This document shows, one piece after another, positions 31,401 through 39,476 of a stretch of 64,000 bases of DNA; the first letter of the stretch is position 1; every line of letters starts with the position of its first letter. The notes beneath the pieces are model-generated. The model was not told where the DNA came from and made no database searches. It saw only the letters and a list, made by a program, of their open reading frames with translations. This stretch comes from JAWCQZ01 sp038869515 [NCBI: Halobacteria archaeon] (GTDB taxonomy: Archaea > Halobacteriota > Syntropharchaeia > JACQPP01), in NCBI GenBank assembly GCA_038869515.1, contig JAWCQZ010000004.1, positions 154,655-218,654 on the forward strand. The letters are read 5' to 3'. Position numbers and translations under genes: made by a program.

Positions 31401-34400
31401 GGTGGCCCCGTCGAAGGAGTAGTCGAGGGTGTGGGGCCCGGGAGAGATGGTGCTGGTCCCGGGGACCGTCGCGTTCGGGAACTCGACCCGGGCGATGCCG
31501 GAGACGGCGTCGGAGGCCCCGCTGTCGACGGTGAAGGAGCCGCCGGTCGGACAGTAGGCCGAGTTCGAATAATAGACCCAGGTGTTGTTGGGCGCGTAGG
31601 CGCAGGGGGAGGACTCGGTGATGGTGATGGAGACGTTCGGGGGCGTCCAGTCGATGCCGTAGAGGAGGGAGACGACCGTCCCGCCGGTCTGGTTGGTCGA
31701 GTTGATGAAGACCTTGCACCGGTCGGCCCCCTCCTGAGGGCAGTGGCGGTTCGCGAAGGGCCCGACGGTGAGGTTGACGTCCTGGTCGCAGAGGCGCGAG
31801 ACGTTCCCGGTCGTGTTGGTCCCGGGCGGGCTCTCCACGTGGTAGGAGCACGCCAGGTCCCAGATGAAGCGATCGTCCTCGACCATGAGGGTGCGGTTGG
31901 CGTTGAGCCAGTAGCGGAGGACGTCGGCGTAGACGTCGGCGACCGGGTGGGGGCTGAGGGCGTAGGCGGACTCCGGCGTGGTGTTGTCGGTCCGCACGAC
32001 GCACCCTTTGGTGTAGCAGTGGAGGGCGGGGCCGTAGCGCGCGCCGCCGGTCTGGTTGACGAAGATGCCCTCGAACGACTGGTCGAAGCCGCAGAAGTTG
32101 ATGTTGCCGAGGGAGGGGCGGTCGAGGGCGGCCGGGTCGTTCACCCGGAAGCCCTGCGGCGCGCTGGGGAAGGAGGTGGCGTTGGTCGCGTTGAGGGTCC
32201 GGTTCCGGGTCCCGGTGGTCAGGTTGCCGATGTTGAGGCAGAGGTCCTGGCTGTGGGCGGCTCCGGGGGCGCCCATCCCGGGGCCGGGGTCCCAGAAGGA
32301 GTGGCCTCCGCTCTCGAGCCAGAACCCGCCCGCGGTGACGAAGTCGCGGATGTTGACGAGGTTGGCGTCGGGCGAGCCGCCGGTCCCCGGGAAGCGCTCC
32401 CCGTAGGGATTCAGGATGGCCGTGAACTGGCGCATCTCCGCGACCGAGTCGATGCTCGATTTGCCGGTCACATTCACCACGTGGAAGCCCCGCTCCCGGA
32501 GGCGCGCGTACCACCAGTTCTGGCAGTTCGGGGAGGAGGCGTTGCCGACGGTCCCCTTGCAGGTCTCCGAGTCGTTGGTGTAGAGCCCCACGGTCCGCGC
32601 CCTCACCGGAGTCTCGACCCGCAGGTTCGGGGCGAAGAAGACGACGTGGAAGGAGCGGCAGACGCCGCTCTCCGAGGGGCCGTAGTTGTGGGCGTTGTCC
32701 CGGGAGCGGACGCAGACGTTGCAGAGGGTGTCGTTCTGCGTGCACATGCCGCTGGCGGTGCCGATGAAAATGGTGGTGGAGTTGGGGCTGTTGCACAGGC
32801 GCGCGGCCCACTGGCTGCCGTTGGCCGGGTTGGGATAGGTCGGGGTCCCGACCGGGTTCTCGACCCGGAACTCGCAAAGGGCAAGGCCCGAATTGGCGTC
32901 GGAGTCGGAGATGTCGATGTCGAAGGCGGCGGTCTGGGTGGAGCCCGCGGGAGGATTGTTGAACGTCGTGGCGGGGGCGGTGTAGTCCACGCGGATGTGC
33001 TGCGCCCCGCCCTGCTCCTGCCCCGCGGCGGCCCAGGCGATTTCTGTGTCGTTCAGGGGGCGGAAGTGGATTTTGACCTCGTCCACCGTCCCGGAGAAGA
33101 AACGGTTGAGCCCCGCTTCGGGGGCGAAGCCGATGAGGAGGCGGGTGGCCCAATCGAACTCGCTGTGGTCGGCGAGGTTCCGGTGGACTGCGGTGAGGTT
33201 GCTCCCGTTCCAGAAGAGGGAGGCCCCGACGAGGTTCTGGGCCACGTCCCGGCGCACCCGGAGCGCGACGTGGCTCCAGTTGCCGACGCTCAGGGCCTGG
33301 GTGGAGCAGGTGCCGGCGATGTGGGGCCAGACCCGATAGCAGAGATTCCCGGAGCCGTCGGTGTAGAGGTGGCGGTCCCATGCGGAGTCGCACGACTGCG
33401 AGGCCCCGAAATCGCAGAAGGAGAGGATGCCCCGGTTCGCGGCCGCGGCGGGCTTCACCCAGAGTTCCGCGGTGAAGTTGGTCAGGGGCCCGCCCGTGAG
33501 GTCGGAGGGCAAACTGACGTTGATGCTCCCGGAGAAGCCGTCCAGGCTCGCGCCGTGGCGGCGGAACCCGCCCTCCAGGGCCCACGAGGCCCCCGAGGTG
33601 AGGGTCCCGTTGACGCCCCGGGGCCCCAGGTCCACGGCGACGGTTCCCGTGCCGTTGTCCATGGAGTAGTAGAGCATCGAGGGGTTGCGGCCGGAGGCCA
33701 CCTGGTCGGTCGCCCCGACCACCACGAGGCAGGTGTCTGGCCACCCCGCGCCCTGGACCGAGCAGGCCCCCGAGGCCCCGACGCTCACGTTGGGCTCCCC
33801 CTGGGCCCCGGCGCAGGGGTAGTCGGAGACGTTCTTCTGGACCCACGCCCCCGCCGGCAGCGGGAGTTCGAAGACGCGCAGGGAGCAGTTGAAGAGCCCC
33901 GACCCCGCCCCGCCGGAGGGCTGGTCGCTCTCGGGGCCGGTGACCGGGAACGAGGGGAGTCCGGGCCGCGCCCCGTAACTCCCGTTCTGCCACGACTGGT
34001 TGACCGGCCCGCTGACGTTGATGAAGGGCCCGTCCCAGTCGATGGAGAAGGTGCGGGCGATTCCGGGCACCTGGTTGCCGTGCCAGTCCTTCGCCCAGAC
34101 GGTCACCCGGCACCGGTTGGGGCCCGAGTTCACGCAATCCTCGCCGTTGGAGTTGGACCATATGCCGATGGTGGCCGATGCAGCGGAGTTGCAGGCCCGG
34201 GACTGGTTCGACTGGGTCGTCGTCCACGTGGAGCCGTCCGCGCTCGATTCGACCTGGTAGAAGCAGCCCTGGAGGCCCGAGTGGGAGTCGGAGTCGGAGA
34301 TGTCAATAATGAAGTTTCTCCGGAACCACGTCCCGGCATCGGGGTTATTGAATGTGACGACGGGGAGCGTGTTGTCCTTCCTCACGATGTTCCCGTCCGC

Positions 34401-37400
34401 CGACGTGTTGTTCAGGTTGTGCCAGTCCTGGGTGATGATTCGCCACCGGTAGCAAAGCCCGTCGGTGGTGAGGCCTGTGTCGAGATAGGATAGTGTTCCC
34501 GGGTCCACATTGGTGATGTCCACGTAGGTCCCGAAGCCTGTGCACTGGCCGTTGGAGTAGGGGGAGGTGGCCCGCTGGATGTAGTAGCGCTTGAGGCCCG
34601 AATAGGCGTCCGACCCGGCTGTCCATGTGACCGTGTAGGAGGTGGCGGAGGTGATGTTGGCTGCTGCGTAGTTGGGCTGGGCTGGAGTAGGAAGCGTGTC
34701 GTCCTTCCGGACCCAAGCCCCGGCGGCAGACGGGGCGGAGTTGTTGAAGCCAACGAAGTCCCTGGAGATGACCCTCCACCGGTAGCATGTCCCGTCGGCG
34801 GTCAGGCCTGCATCGGTCCAGGAGGTCGTGGGGGTTGGCCAGTAGGATATGTTGGCCACATCCACCCAAGTCCCGCTCGGGGTGCAGGTCCCGCCCGAGT
34901 AGGTTCCCGTCTCCCTCTGGATGAAGTGGGTCTGGATGCCAGAGCGGGCGTCAGACCCGGCGGACCAGGTGACGAGGAAGGATGTCTCGGATGTGATGTT
35001 CGTGTCCGTGTAGGTCATGGAGCCTGCGGAGGTTGGGGCTGTGTTGTCAACGCGGAGTTTGTGGCCAGGCCAGGTGTAGCCCTGGCCGTTGAAGAGGTGG
35101 TCATACATGAAGAAGGCCACGTCCCAGTCGTACTCGGTGGTCTGGTTGATGGTGGCCGACCAGCGCATCTGGGCAGTGGTCCCCGTGCACCCCCCGGAGG
35201 TCTTGCACTGCCCCGTGGGCTCCGTGACCTGGTCGCCCGTCCAGTGGGTCGCGGCGCAGAAGGTGTCGAACCCGACGTCCACCACGCAGTAGTGGTTGTT
35301 GTCGTAGGGCCAGCCGACGCCGAGGTTGGACCGGTTCAGGACGAAGTGGTTCAGCCTGGGCCCCGTATCCGCCCCGTCGTAGGTCCCGTTGTCGAAGTGG
35401 GTGTTGTCGATGGCGAAGGAGTCTCCGGGGCGGACCCAGCAGGTGAGGGTGCTGGTCGCGTTGCGGCACCCGGAGACCCAGGAGGCCCCCTGGAAGACAG
35501 GCCGGTAGCCGTCGATTTTCGCGTTGTCGACGGACATGGTGTCCGCGCCGAAGCCGGCCAGTTGGGTGAAGGCGTCGTTCCACCAGTCGCCGGCGCCCCC
35601 GGCGTGGTCCGCGTCCACCAGGGCGTCCCGGACGTGAATCCAGAAGTCGAGCTTGAAGCCGTCGGGCATGGGGTTGTAGCCGTAGAAGGTGCTGGTCGGG
35701 ACGCGGCAGAGGACGGTCAGGGACTCGCCCGGGGCCAGTCGCCCGTCGTCGGTCCCCGTCTCGGTGTTGAACCGCCACCGGGCGGTCCCCCCCGCGCCGT
35801 TGAGGTCCCCCTCGGCGCACTGCAGCCCGTTGGCGGGGTTCGTGGTGACCTCGTTGTTGTTGATTCCGTCCCACCAGGTGTCGTTGCGCCAGTCCCGGGC
35901 GGTGTTGGCGTCGTTGGACCTCCAGAACTCGACCCCCACCACCGGCCGGGTGGAGGTCGGGTCCCCGGAGTCGCCCCGGTGCTGGATTCTCGCCTCGAGG
36001 TAGATGTAGTCGCCGGCCAGGAAGTTCGGGATGGTCCCGTTCGTGGCCCCGCACGTCCCGTCCATCGGGGGAGCGGTGTAGGCCGCGGTGCAGGTCCTCG
36101 AGGCGATGGGGGCCCCGCTCGAGCCGTTCCCGATGCGGATTTGGTTGACGATGATGTTGTAGCCGAAGTAGTTGTAGGTGACGGGGATGCGGGCGTCGTC
36201 CACAGTGAGCCGGATGCCCTCCGAGTTGGTCCAGGACCGGACGTCGACGAAGGCCCAGGACCAGAAGTAGACTCGGTAGGCCCGGGACGCGGTCGCGATG
36301 TTGTTGAAGAACCAGGTGAGGGTCTGGCTCGTCCCGCCGCCGCCCAGTTGGGGCAGGTCGAAGATGTTGGTGAGGCTGGTGGTGCCGTCCTGCGTGCAGG
36401 TGGGGTTGTTGCCATCCAGGGGGCACGCCACGTTGGAGGAGGGGTCCCACACCTGCTCATAGTCGGGGCCGTGGGGGTGGGCGGTGACGCCTGCGGTGGC
36501 GCCCCTCTTGTCCCCGTCGAACCGGTAGAGGCCGGAGTATCCGAGGTTGCCGGCGGGGATGATGCAGAGCCCCCCGCCGGTCGCGTCGGCGGGGCCGCAG
36601 GGCGGCGCGCCGGGGCCGCTCCAGCCGAGGGCCGCGCAGGTGCCGCTGGCGCTCTCGGAGAAGAAGACCTGGATTCTGTGCCAGCCCGCTGAGAGGGCGA
36701 TGGTGCCGCTGGAGGTCGCGCAGCCGCTGGTCGCCGCGTCGTTGAGGATTACGCGGTCGTCCACGACGAGGAAGCCGCCGTCGTCCGTGCGGAGATAGAA
36801 AGTCCAGCTCCCAGCCGTGGGGGTGTTGACGAACCCGACCCACATGGCCGAGTAGGTGTCCCCCCGGCAGGTGGCGGGGGCGCCCGCGTTGGTTCCCACG
36901 TCGTCGGCGAAGTTGATGACCGCGTTGAGGGTGGTGGCCGTGCACGCGGACGCGGAGGCGGCGCTGCCGCTGAAGAACGGGTTCATGTCAAACCACGACC
37001 CGTCGCGCCAGTAGCCCCGGAGAGCGCCGGAGGTGATGTCGGTCGGGGAGGCGGCGGCCTGGGCCTTCGTGAAGAGGCTGGAGGAGGGGATGATGGTCCC
37101 GGCGCCGATGCCGGCGGTGGCCGACCTCCAGTAGAGGTTGGCGCAGGTCCCCCCGGTGTTCTCCGCGTACTCGACCTCGATGGTGTGGAAGCCCGCGGAG
37201 AGGGCCAGGGCCCCCGACTCCGACACGACGCAGCCGCTGTCGACCCAGTCGTTGATGACGAGGTTGCCGTCTATCCACACGCGCCCCCGGTCGTCGGTGT
37301 CGAACCGGATGAACCAGTCGCTCGCCGTAGTGGGGATGTTGATGTATCCCGTCCACCGGATGAGGTATGTGTCGCCGCCGCACGGGGTCGCGGTCGAGCC

Positions 37401-38090
37401 GCCGCCGAAGACGTTCGTCCCCACGTCGTCGCCGTAGTTGATGTTGGGGGTGACGATTGCGCACCCGACCCCGGTGAAACCGAGGTCGCTGAAGCCCGCG
37501 GCGTGGAGGCCGTTGGTGTTCCCGGTGTCCCCGGGCTCCATGTAGGCGTAGAGGTAGGAGAGGCTGTCAGGGTCGTCATAGTCGGGGACGGAGCCGACAC
37601 CGTAGTCGAAGTCGAGGGAGGCGGAGGTGACCGCGAAGTTGGGCTTCCCCTTGTCCCCGGAGAAGTTGTAGAGAGTGGTAGGGGAGCCGACGTAGTCGTC
37701 GAGGTCGAAGCCGCGGTCCACCCAGCCGGCGAACCCCTTCTGGCCGTTGCTGGCGCAGCAGGTGTCCTCCTCGCGTATATACATCGGGTTGCCGCGGCCC
37801 AGGGTGGTGGTGCCGCTGCAGTCGGTCCCCTCGTCGGCCGCGCGGTCGACGCCGCCCCCCATGAGGTCGGCCCCGGTCTCGCCGTCGCCCCGCAGCAGCT
37901 CGACGGCGTCCCACTGGCTCCGGACCGATGTCCACCCGTGGTCGCCCTCGAAGGCCCGGACGTTGCAACCGTTCGGGGGGGACTCGAAGACGGTGAACGA
38001 CTTGCTGGTGAGGTGGTTGGCCGAGGCAGCGGGAACGAGGAGGAGGACGGCCAGGAACAAAACCGCCCACGGGGCCGCGCGGCTACCCAT
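28482..38090 (-). CDS. Giant secreted PA14/LamG/GATase-like surface protein 1
   Basis: A 3,202-residue protein with a Sec signal peptide (WAVLFLAVLLLVPAASA). The start at 38090 gives the signal peptide the correct length. Domains read from sequence: two PA14 modules (about 195-340 and 355-505), a long beta-rich stretch with fibronectin-like repeats (about 1020-1240, recurring TDGTCYRWRV), LamG-like domain 1 (about 1465-1685, ending GTVDEVKIH), a GATase1/ThuA-like segment (about 1815-2085, GLYTNDSETC to RYWLNANRTL), and LamG-like domain 2 (about 2250-2470, ending GVIDDVKIWSR). Numerous N-x-S/T sequons and paired Cys suggest a glycosylated, disulfide-linked surface protein. No C-terminal membrane anchor is visible. 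Probable role: adhesion or carbohydrate binding (inferred). Confidence 0.85.
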   Translation of the reverse strand: MGSRAAPWAVLFLAVLLLVPAASANHLTSKSFTVFESPPNGCNVRAFEGDHGWTSVRSQWDAVELLRGDGETGADLMGGGVDRAADEGTDCSGTTTLGRGNPMYIREEDTCCASNGQKGFAGWVDRGFDLDDYVGSPTTLYNFSGDKGKPNFAVTSASLDFDYGVGSVPDYDDPDSLSYLYAYMEPGDTGNTNGLHAAGFSDLGFTGVGCAIVTPNINYGDDVGTNVFGGGSTATPCGGDTYLIRWTGYINIPTTASDWFIRFDTDDRGRVWIDGNLVINDWVDSGCVVSESGALALSAGFHTIEVEYAENTGGTCANLYWRSATAGIGAGTIIPSSSLFTKAQAAASPTDITSGALRGYWRDGSWFDMNPFFSGSAASASACTATTLNAVINFADDVGTNAGAPATCRGDTYSAMWVGFVNTPTAGSWTFYLRTDDGGFLVVDDRVILNDAATSGCATSSGTIALSAGWHRIQVFFSESASGTCAALGWSGPGAPPCGPADATGGGLCIIPAGNLGYSGLYRFDGDKRGATAGVTAHPHGPDYEQVWDPSSNVACPLDGNNPTCTQDGTTSLTNIFDLPQLGGGGTSQTLTWFFNNIATASRAYRVYFWSWAFVDVRSWTNSEGIRLTVDDARIPVTYNYFGYNIIVNQIRIGNGSSGAPIASRTCTAAYTAPPMDGTCGATNGTIPNFLAGDYIYLEARIQHRGDSGDPTSTRPVVGVEFWRSNDANTARDWRNDTWWDGINNNEVTTNPANGLQCAEGDLNGAGGTARWRFNTETGTDDGRLAPGESLTVLCRVPTSTFYGYNPMPDGFKLDFWIHVRDALVDADHAGGAGDWWNDAFTQLAGFGADTMSVDNAKIDGYRPVFQGASWVSGCRNATSTLTCWVRPGDSFAIDNTHFDNGTYDGADTGPRLNHFVLNRSNLGVGWPYDNNHYCVVDVGFDTFCAATHWTGDQVTEPTGQCKTSGGCTGTTAQMRWSATINQTTEYDWDVAFFMYDHLFNGQGYTWPGHKLRVDNTAPTSAGSMTYTDTNITSETSFLVTWSAGSDARSGIQTHFIQRETGTYSGGTCTPSGTWVDVANISYWPTPTTSWTDAGLTADGTCYRWRVISRDFVGFNNSAPSAAGAWVRKDDTLPTPAQPNYAAANITSATSYTVTWTAGSDAYSGLKRYYIQRATSPYSNGQCTGFGTYVDITNVDPGTLSYLDTGLTTDGLCYRWRIITQDWHNLNNTSADGNIVRKDNTLPVVTFNNPDAGTWFRRNFIIDISDSDSHSGLQGCFYQVESSADGSTWTTTQSNQSRACNSAASATIGIWSNSNGEDCVNSGPNRCRVTVWAKDWHGNQVPGIARTFSIDWDGPFINVSGPVNQSWQNGSYGARPGLPSFPVTGPESDQPSGGAGSGLFNCSLRVFELPLPAGAWVQKNVSDYPCAGAQGEPNVSVGASGACSVQGAGWPDTCLVVVGATDQVASGRNPSMLYYSMDNGTGTVAVDLGPRGVNGTLTSGASWALEGGFRRHGASLDGFSGSINVSLPSDLTGGPLTNFTAELWVKPAAAANRGILSFCDFGASQSCDSAWDRHLYTDGSGNLCYRVWPHIAGTCSTQALSVGNWSHVALRVRRDVAQNLVGASLFWNGSNLTAVHRNLADHSEFDWATRLLIGFAPEAGLNRFFSGTVDEVKIHFRPLNDTEIAWAAAGQEQGGAQHIRVDYTAPATTFNNPPAGSTQTAAFDIDISDSDANSGLALCEFRVENPVGTPTYPNPANGSQWAARLCNSPNSTTIFIGTASGMCTQNDTLCNVCVRSRDNAHNYGPSESGVCRSFHVVFFAPNLRVETPVRARTVGLYTNDSETCKGTVGNASSPNCQNWWYARLRERGFHVVNVTGKSSIDSVAEMRQFTAILNPYGERFPGTGGSPDANLVNIRDFVTAGGFWLESGGHSFWDPGPGMGAPGAAHSQDLCLNIGNLTTGTRNRTLNATNATSFPSAPQGFRVNDPAALDRPSLGNINFCGFDQSFEGIFVNQTGGARYGPALHCYTKGCVVRTDNTTPESAYALSPHPVADVYADVLRYWLNANRTLMVEDDRFIWDLACSYHVESPPGTNTTGNVSRLCDQDVNLTVGPFANRHCPQEGADRCKVFINSTNQTGGTVVSLLYGIDWTPPNVSITITESSPCAYAPNNTWVYYSNSAYCPTGGSFTVDSGASDAVSGIARVEFPNATVPGTSTISPGPHTLDYSFDGATTFTGWVAVKAVDNASNPFPSAYGLEGWWRLNEGTGGSGADVMDASGNGRNGSLAGPPVWVTGPGVNFSGALRFAGVAAPRVGLPNFGSFSNFTVSAWVYRNTSYATNETVVSYKDTGAACGFNLSLNQDLVNQRPTLGVNVGGTWRWATDTAPLPLNQWVHLAGTYDGSNISLYRNGTLAARSNFPGAMNQCTQNSSIGNRALGATNNSFPGVIDDVKIWSRALGDLEINNSEDAWRDDMGIGPFRVYRDYSAPSGNTGPDYCSGTWNGVCYNTSLGVLMNLPPVSDAESGIPAGGRLLMNRNANLSGGVCGEWSPWYVNATDPPTPYNDTGVIQGRCYQYSYNVTDNVANWANVSSANVARVDITGPSLCGTPTFLTESSPYGHVNGTTVYYNPTAQGGSYTLTVWQSSDPESGIANITFPATTSAGGVNLTSPPHQWNYTWNTASTYNQTTGALCYNNAGASNNTTFTVFRDVAGPQGNTGPSYTDGYYNVESVTITLPAVTENGSGIASNGRILQRRSATLSAQVCGAWSAWSDLAYDPASPYPDTSVATGNCYQYSYNTTDNVANWANATSASIARIDISPPVNGSIYYFDGANTTPADVWFEPGDDPESGLANWSHYRRNSTLDCSANPEGFSNWGLVTNSPTPTLWTDSNLTSNLAFQWKLVVRNLADVPTEYVIGNIYKYNVAVDPNVTRQLTLYEWNATYSGAPVSRWAFHNSSCGVPDGFIVEQTSASIRLVRPGGSQTFAGHTAAAGETHSYKVAYDYACGSGNYTYVYRNGTYVGRVGGPALPAGDCVAHQIGTNTQVNSFVTAPGRWDPPLAFSSSSTGAPGCTNFVLDSCQISGARPCTGGRTVNSVFTNLSVYRPGAEVLVTPSFTCTVAGNDTAISYNSGNSTGWVRVGYREATPPGNTPSTCSAFTPVFANAGNPGVHRVRASVRDTAEGSSWNACFTWDADNDDVAFWVAEPVRG

Positions 38091-38133
38091 AGTTAACCTC
38101 CAGGGCGGAGCACTTTCGCCCCGCTCTTGCGGC

Positions 38134-38144
38134 ACGTTTTACCG
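38134..38144. promoter_or_regulatory. Bidirectional promoter core between giant protein 1 and the small membrane-protein genes
   Basis: The plus strand reads ACGTTTTACC and the minus strand GGTAAAACGT. It is about 20-28 bp before ATG 38162 on the plus strand and about 45-55 bp before ATG 38090 on the minus strand. It fits a leaderless transcript on one side and a 20-25 nt leader on the other. Confidence 0.4.
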
Positions 38145-38161
38145 CGGACCCAGACTTTCGG

Positions 38162-38341
38162 ATGATGGTCAGATACCGCCTCCGGAACGGGGAGCTCATC
38201 GCCACCGCGCGGGCGGTCTTCGGAGGGGCTGTCGTCTCCGCCGCCTCCATGTTTGGCAACCCCATCCCAGGCGGGCTCGGAGTCTCCATGCTTGTGGCGG
38301 CGGGCGCAGGGCTTATATTGGCGAGGCTGGAGAAGGGATGA
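38162..38341 (+). CDS. Small membrane protein (59 aa)
   Basis: The frame from tandem ATGs at 38162/38165 encodes a basic N-terminus (MVRYRLRNGELIATARAVF), then two short hydrophobic stretches (GGAVVSAASMFG and LGVSMLVAAGAGLILARL). It ends at 38341 in TGA, one base before the next ATG. A promoter core lies at leaderless distance. No family is recognised. The tight pairing with the next small gene supports both being real. Confidence 0.5.
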   Translation: MMVRYRLRNGELIATARAVFGGAVVSAASMFGNPIPGGLGVSMLVAAGAGLILARLEKG

Positions 38342-38342
38342 A

Positions 38343-38510
38343 ATGGCCTTGCTCGAAGCTCCGCTCTGGCTGCAGTATTCGGTGGGCGTCGTTCTGTCCC
38401 TCTTCCCCCTGGTCTACACCCTGCTGTGCATCGAGAAGCTCGACCCCGCCAGCGGAACCTGGCGCCCCCTGATTCCGGTCCGGAAGAGGCCCCGGACAAC
38501 CCCCGGGTGA
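38343..38510 (+). CDS. Small single-span membrane protein (55 aa)
   Basis: The 55-residue product has one hydrophobic segment, LWLQYSVGVVLSLFPLVYTLLCIEKL, and a basic Pro-rich cytosolic tail (VRKRPRTTPG). It begins one base after the stop of the preceding small gene, so the two are likely translated as a pair. Function is unknown. Confidence 0.5.
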   Translation: MALLEAPLWLQYSVGVVLSLFPLVYTLLCIEKLDPASGTWRPLIPVRKRPRTTPG

Positions 38511-38561
38511 AAGCGCGCGCATCCATTATCTCATGGGACCCGAGCCCGAGGTGAACGGGAG

Positions 38562-39476
38562 TCATCTCCCCTGCCTCCAGAGCAGCGTGGCCAGGGTCCC
38601 CCACAGGACCTCACCAGCGCTCGCGGAGGAGTCCCCCCTCTCTAGGAGGGGGGCCTCGGCCTCCAGGCGGGCCTGGATGGCGGCCATCCACTCGGGCTGG
38701 AGCCGGTCCCTCGCCCCGGTCCAGATCAGCGTGGCGGCCCACTCCGCGAAGAGGAGGCTGCGGGCCCGCCCCGAGGAGTAGAGTTCGGCCATCCTCCCGA
38801 GGATGGAGTCTTGCGCGTCCCGGAGCGCCTCCCGCGCCTCGGGTCCGCCGCACCCCCTCCGCTCCATCTCCGCCAGCCCGAGGAGCAGGCTGGGGTGTAA
38901 GCCACCCTCTTTCCGCACAGCGGCACGGAGAGCGGGGAGGAGGTCGAGGGGCAGGGGGAGGATGTCGCAGTAGAGCCCGTAGTAGTGGGCGCACAGGGCC
39001 GGGGTCGCGTTGGCGGCGCATCCGACCCAGGGCGGGCGGTAGTCGGGGTCGATGGACCGGAGCAGCACCCGCTCGACCGCGCTCTCCGGCAGCCGCCGGT
39101 CGGCGTCGAGGGCCCCGGCCCGCGCCGCCTCCTCGACCTCCGCCAGGGGATAGACCCGGGCAATCCAGTATAGGATGAAATATTCATCCTTCGGGGCGGA
39201 GACGTTGGCCCGGAGCAGCCCGCGGAGAATCCGGTCGATTTCGGGGTCGCGGGGGACCGGGGGGCCGGAGGACTGGGGCGGGACCCAGCGGAAGGGGCGG
39301 GGCGCGTAGCCGGAGGGGGTCGGCGGCGGGATGTATTCAAGCGGCGACGGTTGAACTCCCCCCTTGAGTCCGGCCGGCACCGGGGTCGGCTCTGGGGACT
39401 GGGCGCACCCGGCGATGAAGATGGTTGCGAGGAGCGGCAGGGCGAGAGATTCGACTCGCCACAGGGGAAGGCTCAC
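38562..39476 (-). CDS. Exported helical protein of the GLYCD family, paralogue B
   Basis: 304 residues from a GTG that overlaps the upstream CRTAC1 stop (GTGA). An N-terminal hydrophobic stretch ends in a lipobox-like IFIAGCAQ. A Pro-rich tether and YAPRPFRWVPPQSSGPPVPRDPEIDRILRGLL follow. Next comes a helical domain with DPDYRPPWVGC, HYYGLYCDILPLP, LAEMERRGCGG, LQPEWMAAIQARL and GTLATLLWRQGR. Paired Cys suggest disulfides. Its closest relative is the gene at 41359, and a more distant one is at 59343. I recognise no described family. It is probably surface-anchored and works with the coupled CRTAC1-type protein. Confidence 0.75.
   Translation of the reverse strand: MSLPLWRVESLALPLLATIFIAGCAQSPEPTPVPAGLKGGVQPSPLEYIPPPTPSGYAPRPFRWVPPQSSGPPVPRDPEIDRILRGLLRANVSAPKDEYFILYWIARVYPLAEVEEAARAGALDADRRLPESAVERVLLRSIDPDYRPPWVGCAANATPALCAHYYGLYCDILPLPLDLLPALRAAVRKEGGLHPSLLLGLAEMERRGCGGPEAREALRDAQDSILGRMAELYSSGRARSLLFAEWAATLIWTGARDRLQPEWMAAIQARLEAEAPLLERGDSSASAGEVLWGTLATLLWRQGR

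Noticed and set aside
26700-34493. Very long open frames on the plus strand (up to 1,467 codons) opposite the CRTAC1-type gene and giant protein 1
   Set aside because: They are antisense shadows of real genes in GC-rich DNA, with Val/Gly/Pro-rich composition and no domains. The minus-strand products have signal peptides and clear modules.
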